A stretch of DNA of 26,861 nt from a virus. The number at the start of each line of letters is the position of its first letter. Position 1 is the first letter of the stretch. The DNA lies in the IMG/VR virus record IMGVR_UViG_3300010399_000304, positions 1 to 26,861 of that record. One strand, 5' to 3'. Made by a program: the position numbers and the translations under genes. A model generated the notes under the pieces. The model saw only the letters and a program-made list of their open reading frames with translations. It did no database searches and was not told where the DNA came from. Positions 9,301 to 14,873 of this stretch are shown here, in pieces.

Positions 9301-10224
9301 ACTTGTCAGAATATTGGCTGCCATCGCTCCTAGCGCGGCGACACCGCCCAGCGCCTTCGATGCTTCTTCTAACTTTGTCCGCGCGTTGATCTCTTCTTGG
9401 ATACCGACGATGATGTCTCGCTGTCTGGCTTTTTCTGTTTCTAAGACATTGATCTGGCGTTTCGTGGATTCGACACCGGAAATTCGTCCCGCCGCCTCGT
9501 CTAGCTTGATGTAGGCTATCTCCGCATCGCGGAGGATCTGCACGAGTTGTCTGTTCAGCTCGAGTTGGTGATCATAGGCTTTCTTCGCCGTGTCGTCCCA
9601 TCCCGTAACCGCGCTTTCCAGTTTTTTATAAATGGCGGGCAGTTGCTCTAAAACCTGAATCATCCCAATGACAGCAACGGCACTGAACGCCCCGGCCAAT
9701 ATCGGGCCGATGCTTTCGGATTCCGCCAGAAATCGCGTTACCGATCGCGGCAAATGAACGCCCAGCATTTGCTCTAATCCAGAAGCGGCAGCATGAGCAT
9801 CGCCGAATGAGTGCGTTATTTTTGCGGTGCTGCTCTCGACAGCAGCACCCAGTTGAGAAAAATCATCGCCAAACTCAGAGAGAGGATCGCCGAGAGTAGA
9901 AAATTCGTCCGTGCTCCTAACGAACGCGCGGACGGATCGGTCGGCAGCATCGAATTTAGCGTCGAGTCTTTTCGTCGCCTCCTCAACTTCATTGAGCCAT
10001 CGGACTTGATCTTTTGCGGCAGTACTGGCGTTGCGGAAGGAGTTCGACATCGACTCGCCTGTCTTCTTCGCCTCAACGCCTGCCGATTTGAGAGGGTCCG
10101 CCAGCGGTTTCAGATCGTTCTCTAGACTCTTTGCGTCCCGCTGGATTCGCTGTAAACCCGCGCTCCACTGATCCGTCGATAGGCTTATCGGGACCGCTAA
10201 ACTTTTCAGTACTGCGTCAGCCAT
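6316..10224 (-). CDS. Phage tail tape measure protein, 1302 aa
   Basis: The largest gene in the window, it begins directly after the gp10-like stop (TAAATG). The N terminus (residues 1-110) resembles tape measure starts with ISLSTDQWSAGLQRIQRDAK. A hydrophobic segment lies at about 172-195, followed by GWDDTAKKAYDHQLELNRQ at 208-226. Long heptad-like helical regions follow (about 230-380 and 880-1150). Further hydrophobic patches sit near 560-620, as expected of a protein that enters the host membrane during DNA ejection. A tandem pair of 69-residue repeats lies near 725-862. The C terminus has the common tape measure ending FQMGTDYVPYTGLFHLEKGE, then AVVPADQQNK. At about 0.15 nm per residue it predicts a tail near 195 nm. 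No lytic transglycosylase or peptidase motif was evident to me. Confidence 0.93.
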   Translation of the reverse strand: MADAVLKSLAVPISLSTDQWSAGLQRIQRDAKSLENDLKPLADPLKSAGVEAKKTGESMSNSFRNASTAAKDQVRWLNEVEEATKRLDAKFDAADRSVRAFVRSTDEFSTLGDPLSEFGDDFSQLGAAVESSTAKITHSFGDAHAAASGLEQMLGVHLPRSVTRFLAESESIGPILAGAFSAVAVIGMIQVLEQLPAIYKKLESAVTGWDDTAKKAYDHQLELNRQLVQILRDAEIAYIKLDEAAGRISGVESTKRQINVLETEKARQRDIIVGIQEEINARTKLEEASKALGGVAALGAMAANILTSRVSMSELKEQMKAAEVEVDKLQKAMEKLGAEDTAAAKARDEAKARREVSGLLSEINSKQETAKKDAEKYAEALAKAADASARLSNFLHGAENAFEGPIARFADLSRALLSIGPQVTAIQGAMGMTLDPLLTDAEVLSNALKGIKAMTDDDAAKAAALAAARAKGDAERLAALKKIQDQGQAVIDQFTNDISRMFTGMIAQGQSFWEAFKNLGRSALAAIVDIFLTKFIHGALDSFATRLGSIMSGTGKNAAGQPLTGLSGVASKAVKYAPEVTAAIAGFVVLNKLIGNFAREHKALTIALTGGVGAVIVLLNGLHKLANEFVQKIQNPFAKSVEGLFDSLSEAQQMGSLTADQVKQSRFSLEKMWKDFQAEAAKANSTIGAQALATMTPFMKTWREWLDGLDKAAIELERMAKVQDFMAKVGDAAKDSEALNTAISNLQAAGVDASVIVKFLGGDVLTMVDAMMALHQEIPDATKAIYDLAKATGFMSRVTDAAQDSEALNNAIATLQGAGVEASAIVKFLGGDILSMVDSMKALHMEIPAGIAGIYDLIRAIERIGEIDDELTRTFEQLSSAIVQKLDILDAGIAEATKNIEDWSRELDDLTKTLDDAAHWQKVYDDAVRESAANYEKLTNERVSIEKRIQDITQDIEREKLVEAVKNAKAVGAVTETLVKTFAGITKGGHAFTAVATTIGELGGNTSAVTKAQKELDDFDAAIRAQQQAARLTELETLKTRLPEVIGLQRQASEAWANASVAAQESIEKQKEETRARIAWLKGAIGATKAHLVELNNDKEATEALAKALGISRRSEWEKINDTILSLEGRVGKLIEEREQLELLFPAAKDANESIKDLIATLKSALLTPAEIKPPEIKPPEVAAVPPQPELPTPAASSFPGGYEGGTGDIFGGMFWNGIPKFQMGTDYVPYTGLFHLEKGEAVVPADQQNKNSNELAALLRRLIAAVEAGHTITIDGTKIGRAQNRAAQSGGSRLLATEVRR
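7639..8052 (-). repeat. Tandem 69-residue protein repeat inside tape measure gene
   Basis: Two adjacent 207-base units (8052-7846 and 7845-7639) encode sequences alignable without gaps. Unit 1 begins FMAKVGDAAKDSEALNTAIS and unit 2 begins FMSRVTDAAQDSEALNNAIA. Both contain the same IVKFLGGD core and an ALH-x-EIP segment. Roughly 60 percent of residues are identical by eye, while many shared residues use different codons, so the duplication is old and kept at the protein level. Duplicated units of this kind would change tail length. Confidence 0.85.
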
Positions 10225-10662
10225 TTATGCCGTCACCCGATCAATAATGTCCTGCATCTTCTCTTGAATCGCCTGAGTCATCCGGTCCACGTTGGCGTCA
10301 AACGCCGGTGCCATGAACGGATGCGCCGGCATTACTCCTGACGAGCTTCCCTTACGCCCCTTTTTGTAGAAGCGTTCCCTCGTGCCCTTCTCTACAAACA
10401 ATGCGTGAAAATCTTTCGCATCCGGCCCGACATCTACTGTCACTCTATGAATGCCATTGTCTTTGCTGGATACTCTCTTCTTGATACGGTCTGCCATATG
10501 GCTACCGTCTTTACTGCGCGGCGCTATGGCTCGGGCCGCATCCACGAGAATATCGGCAGCAGCGTCAGCAACTTCAATGAGTCCTTTACGTTGCAGACTC
10601 GCGTCGAGTTCCTGCAATTGCGCTTCGAACTCAGACCAGCCGATGAGTCGAAAAGTCGCCAT
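10225..10662 (-). CDS. HK97 gp10-like tail/neck protein, 145 aa
   Basis: The product matches the HK97 gp10 family pattern. It has an N-terminal helix (FEAQLQELDASLQRKGLIEV), then ADILVDAARAIAPRSKDGS, where Ala-Arg-Ala-Ile-Ala-Pro is the family hallmark, then ITVDVGP-type beta strands (VTVDVGPDAKDFHALFVEKG) and the ending MPAHPFMAPAFDAN, the characteristic Pro-Ala-x-Pro-Phe-Met box. The family acts at the head-tail joint or tail completion. It usually sits between the head-tail adaptor and the tail tube gene. Here it lies downstream of the tail chaperones and directly in front of the tape measure gene, separated from the chaperones by a plus-strand gene. The stop abuts the tape measure start. 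The family call is strong; its unusual position is noted separately. Confidence 0.88.
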   Translation of the reverse strand: MATFRLIGWSEFEAQLQELDASLQRKGLIEVADAAADILVDAARAIAPRSKDGSHMADRIKKRVSSKDNGIHRVTVDVGPDAKDFHALFVEKGTRERFYKKGRKGSSSGVMPAHPFMAPAFDANVDRMTQAIQEKMQDIIDRVTA

Positions 10663-10670
10663 ATTAAGCG

Positions 10671-10676
10671 TATGCT
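10671..10676 (+). promoter_or_regulatory. Putative -10 box for plus-strand moron
   Basis: TATGCT ends 6 bases before the ATG at 10683, so a transcript from it would start at or next to the start codon. No convincing -35 hexamer is visible 17 bases upstream, and no Shine-Dalgarno stretch lies between. The assignment rests on the same spacing recurring before other plus-strand genes of the window. Confidence 0.35.
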
Positions 10677-10682
10677 CTGCAC

Positions 10683-10946
10683 ATGAGACAAATGTTAATC
10701 ACGGCTGGTGGGGTTGCTCTTGGATTCTTGATCGTCTTGCTATTGCTCAATATCAGTCACGTCACCGATAAGATTGTGGGCTGGGATGATGAAGCGAAAG
10801 CGGCATATGCTCATCAATTAGATCTCAATCGACAATACGTTGAACGGGCTCGACAAGCCGAAGCACGTCGCTATGATGCGGCTCGCCGCATTGCTGAACG
10901 TAATAGACAGCCCCTGTGCGAGCTGGATAACACCTGCGAACCCTAA
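10683..10946 (+). CDS. Membrane-anchored tape-measure-like moron protein, 87 aa
   Basis: This gene lies opposite to all its neighbours, between the gp10-like gene and the tail chaperone genes. Residues 4-24 form one transmembrane helix (LITAGGVALGFLIVLLLLN). Residues 33-51, GWDDEAKAAYAHQLDLNRQ, match tape measure residues 208-226 at 15 of 19 positions, and in both proteins the segment follows a hydrophobic stretch. Ten of the 15 shared residues use different codons, so the match reflects selection on protein rather than a recent copy. A charged helix (about 52-76) and a short C-terminal tail with two Cys follow. The stop overlaps the chaperone stop (10943-10946). There is no Shine-Dalgarno; a -10-like TATGCT sits 6 bases upstream. 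A superinfection-exclusion role by mimicry of the tape measure is a hypothesis; HK97 gp15 is a comparable small membrane moron whose block depends on the tape measure. Confidence 0.8.
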   Translation: MRQMLITAGGVALGFLIVLLLLNISHVTDKIVGWDDEAKAAYAHQLDLNRQYVERARQAEARRYDAARRIAERNRQPLCELDNTCEP

Positions 10947-11296
10947 CTCGGCTTCGCCTCTGGATTCCCCTGTGCTTCCTGGAATCCCTGGAAGAGTTTC
11001 ATCATTTGAAATTGCTCCTCTCGGGTTTGCGGTTTCGGAGATGGCGCATCCCACTTCGGCATGACGTCTGCGGGACTCCACATCTTGTCACTCTTCTTCG
11101 TGCGATTGAGATTGAGCATCAGTGACATCACTTGTGCGAATTGAAAATCCCGGCGCCGATCCCCGAAGGGTTCGATGCTTTCATAAACCATCCATTCAAA
11201 CAATTCATGCGCGGGCATCGCATCGATCTCACGTAACGACTTTCCGAGATAGCCAGCTAGACGGAAACGGAATCGGTACTCTGGCTGGCTTCGGAT
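10943..11296 (-). CDS. Tail assembly chaperone, T-part of frameshift product GT
   Basis: This frame has no convincing start of its own. It is entered by a -1 slip at the A-heptamer at 11302-11296 in the upstream chaperone gene. Reading from the slip gives IRSQPEYRFRLAGYLGKSLR, then EIDAMPAHELFEWMVYESIE. The leucine-rich segment followed by a Met-Pro-x-x-Glu-Leu-x-Glu-Trp box is the standard signature of lambda gpT-like domains. The slip product would have 108 residues of the G part plus 117 of this part, 225 in all. A start at the internal ATG at 11218 would cut the family signature in half, so I reject it. The domain guides tape measure folding and tail tube polymerisation. The stop shares bases with that of the plus-strand moron. 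Confidence 0.87.
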   Translation of the reverse strand: MRSQPEYRFRFRLAGYLGKSLREIDAMPAHELFEWMVYESIEPFGDRRRDFQFAQVMSLMLNLNRTKKSDKMWSPADVMPKWDAPSPKPQTREEQFQMMKLFQGFQEAQGNPEAKPS

Positions 11297-11619
11297 TTTT
11301 TTGCGGCTTCATCAATCGCCTCCTTGCTGAAGCCGTTGAGTAAGCCGATCTCATCACTGATCTTCTTGCGGACGGCGATACTCATTTCCGTGAGTTCCGC
11401 CATATCTTCTTCGGTGGTATAGATGGGCTGTAGATCTTTATCCACAATCGACAGTGCCATCAAATAGACCGTCTTCGTCCGATCTTCATCGCTGAGGTTG
11501 TCTAGCTGTTTTGCAGATAAGGCACGAATGCGAATCGTGTCCTCGATTTCGTCGATGTAGATGTCTTTCGTTTTTCGTTTCGCGGCCCAATTAATTCTTC
11601 CGTTTCCGTTACTGCTCAT
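11257..11619 (-). CDS. Tail assembly chaperone, G-like, 120 aa
   Basis: The start has a strong GGAAGG ribosome site 6-7 bases ahead. The product is helical and acidic (IDEIEDTIRIRALSAKQLDN, then LSDEDRTKTVYLMALSIVDK) and has the size and position of lambda gpG-like chaperones, directly after the tail tube gene. The C terminus becomes Ser/Ala-rich (EAAKKSEASQSTDSVSV), as expected of a tail read only when no frameshift occurs. The slippery A-heptamer lies 36 bases before the stop codon. Most ribosomes should yield this short form and a minority the longer GT form. It probably acts in the cytoplasm during tail assembly and is absent from the mature virion. Confidence 0.87.
   Translation of the reverse strand: MSSNGNGRINWAAKRKTKDIYIDEIEDTIRIRALSAKQLDNLSDEDRTKTVYLMALSIVDKDLQPIYTTEEDMAELTEMSIAVRKKISDEIGLLNGFSKEAIDEAAKKSEASQSTDSVSV
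11296..11302 (-). promoter_or_regulatory. Programmed -1 ribosomal frameshift site (A AAA AAA)
   Basis: On the minus strand the reading frame is GCA AAA AAA TCC, so the heptamer A-AAA-AAA sits in the X-XXY-YYZ phase required for tandem -1 slippage. After the slip the frame is ATC CGA AGC and stays open to 10943, joining the G-like gene to the gpT-like signature. The arrangement is the conserved one for long-tailed phage chaperones. Confidence 0.88.
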
Positions 11620-11643
11620 GAACCCTTCCTGTGTTGTATTAAC

Positions 11644-11679
11644 CCTAGCAACGCGACCACGTAAAGCCGCGCTGCTAGG
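11644..11679. other. Stem-loop between tail tube and chaperone genes
   Basis: CCTAGCA (11644-11650) pairs with TGCTAGG (11673-11679). One mismatched position is followed by CGCG (11652-11655) pairing with CGCG (11668-11671), leaving a loop of about 12 bases. It lies in the 78-base gap after the tail tube stop. In the minus direction it is not followed by a run of T, so it is not a standard intrinsic terminator. An attenuator or RNA-processing or stability element that raises tail tube output relative to the chaperones would fit. Confidence 0.5.
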
Positions 11680-11697
11680 CTAAGGAGTCTCTTCAGT

Positions 11698-12126
11698 CTA
11701 GTTCGGGCCAGATATGGCGCCGCTTATCTTCAAGGTAAACGTCACTTTGTACGCTTCGTTCGGCGTCAGCGGCCCGACCGTCCAGCCGATGACGAGCGCA
11801 GCGAATGAGAACGTTAACGAACTACCGCCGGTAGGCATGACCATCCGGAAATTCGCTACAGTTCCCGCAGCGACTTTGAAATATGCCGTCTGTTGCTGCA
11901 CGTTCGTCGGCAAATAATTACAGACGATGTCCATTTCGAGGCCGTCCGGGAGGCCCCCTATGTACTCCTTAGCCGTTGATAACATGTGGGTTACCTCGAC
12001 TAAGTCATTCCGTTGCCCGATTGCCCCGATGCTCGTGACTTCACCGATTGTCGTGAAGACTTCTGGTGAAGCCGCGTTGCCTATTTTGAGTAGGGTTTGC
12101 GACCCTAAAAAGGCACTTGTGGCCAT
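11698..12126 (-). CDS. Major tail tube protein, 142 aa
   Basis: The start is preceded by GGAGGGACT, the strongest ribosome site in the window, as expected for the most abundant tail protein. The N terminus FLGSQTLLKIGNAASPEVFT, then TIGEVTSIGAIGQRNDLVEV, carries the Gly-Glu-Val-x-Ser pattern of gpV/gp17-type tube proteins. The body has alternating beta segments (GLEMDIVCNYLP, FRMVMPTGGSSLTFSFAALV) and ends with VTFTLKISGAI, the usual last strand. Family members are about 140-250 residues, and this one is a short single-domain form without a C-terminal Ig extension. It polymerises as hexameric rings around the tape measure. If the neighbouring glycosyltransferases act on the virion, this protein is a plausible target. 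Confidence 0.85.
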   Translation of the reverse strand: MATSAFLGSQTLLKIGNAASPEVFTTIGEVTSIGAIGQRNDLVEVTHMLSTAKEYIGGLPDGLEMDIVCNYLPTNVQQQTAYFKVAAGTVANFRMVMPTGGSSLTFSFAALVIGWTVGPLTPNEAYKVTFTLKISGAISGPN

Positions 12127-12137
12127 AGTCCCTCCAG

Positions 12138-12154
12138 GGGATTTCTAAAATCCC
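12138..12154. promoter_or_regulatory. Perfect hairpin just ahead of the tail tube ribosome site
   Basis: GGGATTT (12138-12144), a 3-base loop and AAATCCC (12148-12154) form a perfect 7-base-pair stem. In the minus-strand message it ends a few bases before the GGAGGG ribosome site of the tail tube gene. A 5' hairpin there could protect the abundant tail tube message or keep the ribosome site open. The rest of the gap 12155-12233 shows no feature I can support. Confidence 0.45.
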
Positions 12155-12233
12155 AAGGGGGCATATGGGTGTGTTGTCGGCTGCCATGGCTTGCCGGTGT
12201 GACGACCCGCGTGCTTGGGTTGTGGTTAAGGGT

Positions 12234-12335
12234 TTAGTTCGTGACTTGCGCTTTAAGCCATTCTTCCCAGGCCGTGAGAATGGTCCTCAAGGCGCGGATA
12301 ATGGTCTCTTGTAACTTGTGCGTGACGGCGGTCAT
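12234..12335 (-). CDS. Small helical protein between adaptor and tail tube genes, 33 aa
   Basis: A short frame starts 3 bases after the adaptor stop with GGAA about 8 bases upstream. It encodes MTAVTHKLQETIIRALRTIL, then TAWEEWLKAQVTN, an amphipathic helix with hydrophobic residues every three to four positions. The spacing and ribosome site support translation, but the length leaves room for doubt. It occupies the place where a gp10-like gene and a tail terminator gene are normally found. I do not recognise a family; it could be a remnant of a lost neck gene. Confidence 0.5.
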   Translation of the reverse strand: MTAVTHKLQETIIRALRTILTAWEEWLKAQVTN

Positions 12336-12338
12336 CGA

Positions 12339-12710
12339 TCATTCCGGACGTGCGACGATAGGAATACCATCGATGAATTCGCGTTCGGTGCTTTGGATGG
12401 TCGTGACTTCAACCATCATGCTGAAGTCGCAGGAAATCCGGAGATCGATATTTCGCGGATCGCGGATGGCACTCGATATATTCCAGATCGCGCCGTCCCA
12501 GATAATCCGGTGTGAGGCCGGCGTGATTCCCGGACGATACGGAATCGTGAATTGCACGACGGTCTCCGACTGGCGTAACGGCTCGGCCCATTCCGTGAAT
12601 CCGCCGTTTGCCGTGAGAGCGCTCCAGGTGGTTTGAATGCCGCCATTCGCCAGATTGGTTAGGACACGGCCTTCAAAGGTAATGAGGTCCGTGCGGCGGC
12701 CGGCATTCAC
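12339..12710 (-). CDS. Head-tail adaptor protein (SPP1 gp16-like), 123 aa
   Basis: I start this gene at the GTG at 12710, which overlaps the stop of the glycosyltransferase ahead as GTGA and has AGGG 8 bases upstream. It gives (M)NAGRRTDLITFEGRV, the usual N terminus of this family. A start at the ATG at 12752 would add 14 residues unlike the family and overlap the glycosyltransferase by 46 bases. The body contains ESETVVQF-type strands (RQSETVVQFTIPYRPGITPA, then SHRIIWDGAIWNISSAIRDP), where the Arg-x-x-x-x-Ile-x-Trp-x-Gly-x-x-Trp-x-Ile run is diagnostic of phage head-tail joining proteins. It closes the neck of the capsid. Its normal neighbour, the gp6-like connector, is now 13.4 kb away at 26145. 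Confidence 0.88.
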   Translation of the reverse strand: MNAGRRTDLITFEGRVLTNLANGGIQTTWSALTANGGFTEWAEPLRQSETVVQFTIPYRPGITPASHRIIWDGAIWNISSAIRDPRNIDLRISCDFSMMVEVTTIQSTEREFIDGIPIVARPE

Positions 12711-13375
12711 GGCGTAAACCCTGTCGGCAATCCACCCGTCCAGCGATGCCATTCTTGATGCGAGCGATCATGAATGTTTTTTACCGACGTGTTGCCCGGA
12801 TGAATTCTCGCAACCATTCGTGATTCAGCGTCAATCGAGATCACTGCATTTTCTTGTCGCGCCGCCCTCGAAAACATGCCGTCTTCGCCAGTGTGTTCGT
12901 TCTCCGAATTCGGATCGCGCTCAAACGGATGACGCGACCAGAACTCACGCGTGAATAGCAATGACGTTCCCATTGGAAATTGACTTCGACCTACAAATTT
13001 CCATACGCCGTACTCAGCGGAGTAAAAGAGCAAGCTGTGATATCCAGTGATGCTCATGTGGGATTCTTCTAACAGCTTGACCTGCTCGGCCAGCCTCGTT
13101 GGTGCAGACCAATCGTCTGAATCGAAGTTCGCAATAAGCTCGCCAGTCGAAATCCGTACACCGTGATTTCGCTTTTGCGGAATCGCCAGTCTATCCCTCA
13201 AGATAACGTGGCTCACGTTGGGATACTTTGGCGGAACCGGAAAGGAGACATCGTCCATGTCGTCAACGATAACTAATTCTTTTTCTGGATAAGTTTGGGA
13301 AAGGAAGCACTCCAATGCCTGAGCCGCCCACTGCTGACGGCCCCTCGTTATGAGAATCCCGGAAACTAATTGCAT
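12707..13375 (-). CDS. GT2 family glycosyltransferase, 222 aa
   Basis: The start at 13375 gives MQLVSGILITRGRQQWAAQA, the normal opening strand and loop of GT-A fold enzymes. A GTG at 13411 in the same frame would add 12 residues of non-family sequence. Residues 36-42 (IVDDMDD) bind the nucleotide, 85-88 (DSDD) is the metal-binding DxD-type motif, and 163-170 (GEDGMFSR) is the Glu-Asp acceptor-side motif containing the likely catalytic base. The protein is complete though short for GT2 and has no membrane segment. It should transfer a sugar from a nucleotide donor in the cytoplasm. It is the last accessory gene before the adaptor, which it overlaps by 4 bases, so it is probably co-transcribed with tail genes. 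Confidence 0.88.
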   Translation of the reverse strand: MQLVSGILITRGRQQWAAQALECFLSQTYPEKELVIVDDMDDVSFPVPPKYPNVSHVILRDRLAIPQKRNHGVRISTGELIANFDSDDWSAPTRLAEQVKLLEESHMSITGYHSLLFYSAEYGVWKFVGRSQFPMGTSLLFTREFWSRHPFERDPNSENEHTGEDGMFSRAARQENAVISIDAESRMVARIHPGNTSVKNIHDRSHQEWHRWTGGLPTGFTP

Positions 13376-13377
13376 GG

Positions 13378-13424
13378 TAAAATGAACGAGCCGCCGAGGT
13401 GCTGACAACACCTGCGAGCGGCTC
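13378..13424 (+). promoter_or_regulatory. Extended -10 and leader hairpin ahead of HNH endonuclease gene
   Basis: TGGTAAAAT (13375-13383) reads as an extended -10. GAGCCGC (13388-13394) pairs with GCGGCTC (13418-13424), and inside it AGGTG (397-401 of 13 kb) pairs with CACCT (13409-13413) around a 7-base loop. The hairpin sits in the untranslated leader, 16 bases before the AAGGAG ribosome site at 13440-13445. It is not followed by T residues, so a leader control element is more likely than a terminator. Homing endonuclease genes of other phages are often held back by such leader hairpins. Confidence 0.45.
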
Positions 13425-13450
13425 TAGCCACAACGTCCCAAGGAGACATC

Positions 13451-14212
13451 ATGGGTAAGTTCAAAGATATCACTGGACAACGCTTTGGCCGATTACTTGT
13501 CTTGTCGATCGTTGCAGAAAGAACCAAGCAAAACCGCATTCAATGGCTCTGTTCATGCGACTGCGGCAAGGAATGGACCGTGATTGGTCACAACCTTACA
13601 AACGGCAGACAGAAAAGCTGTCCCTGTCGCAAAAATCAACTTGCCGCTGAACGACATTATGTTCACGGCATGGTTCATAAACGTGAATACAGGATCTGGT
13701 CTGGAATAAAGAAGCGATGCTTTAATCCGAAGGAGCCCGCATACAAGAACTATGGTGAGCGCGGAATTACCATGTGCGACGAATGGAAGAAGGACTTCAT
13801 GGCTTTTTACCGAGACATGGGTCCATGTCCAGACGGATTCACGATTGACCGAATAAATAATGATGGCAACTATGAGCCAGGGAATTGTCGGTGGACTACC
13901 CGCGTAATCCAGAACCGCAATAGACGCGACGTTGTAATGCTTACTCATGACGGAGAAACAATGTCGCTTCGAGATTGGGCAGACCGAATGCACATGAATT
14001 TCGATAAGCTTCGGTATCGATATGAGCACCACATTGAACCGCTATTCGGTAGTGCTCGGAGATTAAGTCCATCTGAACGTGATGAAATCCGCGAGGCGTA
14101 TTCCAGCGGCAAGGAAACCGGCCCAGCCCTCGCTGCAAGATTTAAGGTTGGATGTCAAACGATTTACAATGTGATACATCGAAAGAACATCACTGATCGA
14201 CAGCGTCAGTAA
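13451..14212 (+). CDS. HNH-type homing endonuclease-like protein, 253 aa
   Basis: The gene reads against its neighbours and has a strong AAGGAG ribosome site 5 bases before ATG. Residues 5-60 (DITGQRFGRLLVLSIV, then WLCSCDCGKEW and SCPC) form the small Cys-bearing N-terminal domain of phage HNH proteins. Residues 80-160 hold the nuclease-like core: YRIWSGIKKRCFNPKEPAYK, NYGERGITMCDEW, FTIDRINNDGNYEPGNCRW. The Asp-Arg-Ile-x-Asn-x-Gly-x-Tyr-x-x-x-Asn-Cys-Arg-Trp run is the signature. A helix-turn-helix-like region (MSLRDWADRMHMNFDKLRYR) and a second one near the C terminus (GPALAARFKVGCQTIYNVI) probably read DNA. It is not inside an intron; it stands alone between two glycosyltransferases and overlaps the next gene tail to tail by 23 bases. 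Confidence 0.85.
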   Translation: MGKFKDITGQRFGRLLVLSIVAERTKQNRIQWLCSCDCGKEWTVIGHNLTNGRQKSCPCRKNQLAAERHYVHGMVHKREYRIWSGIKKRCFNPKEPAYKNYGERGITMCDEWKKDFMAFYRDMGPCPDGFTIDRINNDGNYEPGNCRWTTRVIQNRNRRDVVMLTHDGETMSLRDWADRMHMNFDKLRYRYEHHIEPLFGSARRLSPSERDEIREAYSSGKETGPALAARFKVGCQTIYNVIHRKNITDRQRQ

Positions 14213-14873
14213 ATAATCGTTGCGACCAATCAACTGGAATTCCGTAAAGCTCACATAAGTCCCTGGCTGCTGGCTCCCATTTTCCACGGCTAATCGCGCT
14301 AACCAGGTAATTGAGCGGAGTGGGCGAGAGTTTTTCCTTGAACGCTAGTACTGGCTCTTTCAGATCACAGGAATAGATCGACCCATTGATTTCAAAGTCC
14401 GATGCCTCGCCGTGGTCGTGACACTTACTGGCAATCGTATAGAGGTAGGCCGGTTTGAACAGTGAAACCTGACAACTAATTCTATATCGCGTTCCAGGCG
14501 GGACAATTTCGAAGTAGGGATCGCCGTAACGTTCAATTCCTCCAGGGCACGGATAAAGCCGAACGCATCCTGCATCATAGATATTCATCTCCTGTAATCC
14601 ATGATCGATCAAGTCTTGTCTTACAGGACCCGTAAGGAAAAAGTCGTCCTGAAAAAGCAAAATGGTCTCTTTCGCTTCCTTCGCATATCCCGCGAGGATC
14701 TGACACCACGTCTTTCGTCCGCCTTGATACACGTCGGCGCCGTAGCTCTCACCGCACCATTCATCCGTCACAATCGTCACTTCCGGATGCGTCGGCCAGA
14801 ACTTATCGAGCAGATAGAAGAACGGCAATAGCGCATCCCGATAGGCCCAGCACGTAGCAACCGCTAAGCGCAT
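14190..14873 (-). CDS. Phage DD-motif glycosyltransferase-like protein A, 227 aa
   Basis: The N terminus MRLAVATCWAYRDALLPFFY is a first Rossmann-type strand and helix as in GT-A enzymes. The segment DKFWPTHPEVTIV (23-35) and the metal-site-like stretch ILLFQDDFFL (71-80) recur in the proteins at 16377 and 20015, making the three a paralogous set. The second half (RYGDPYFEIVPPGTRYRISC, then QVSLFKPAYLYTIASKC) would carry acceptor determinants. Relatives in other tailed phages are mostly annotated as hypothetical. I infer a sugar-transfer role from the fold pattern and context; the donor and acceptor are unknown. The start overlaps the sugar dehydratase stop by 10 bases. Confidence 0.72.
   Translation of the reverse strand: MRLAVATCWAYRDALLPFFYLLDKFWPTHPEVTIVTDEWCGESYGADVYQGGRKTWCQILAGYAKEAKETILLFQDDFFLTGPVRQDLIDHGLQEMNIYDAGCVRLYPCPGGIERYGDPYFEIVPPGTRYRISCQVSLFKPAYLYTIASKCHDHGEASDFEINGSIYSCDLKEPVLAFKEKLSPTPLNYLVSAISRGKWEPAARDLCELYGIPVDWSQRLFTDAVDQ

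Noticed and set aside
11644-11679. Intrinsic terminator after the tail tube gene
   Set aside because: A stable stem is present but no T run follows in the minus direction, so only a stem-loop is recorded.
12711-12752. N-terminal extension of the head-tail adaptor from the ATG at 12752
   Set aside because: The GTG at 12710 gives the family's usual N terminus and a 4-base coupling overlap; the extension overlaps the glycosyltransferase by 46 bases.
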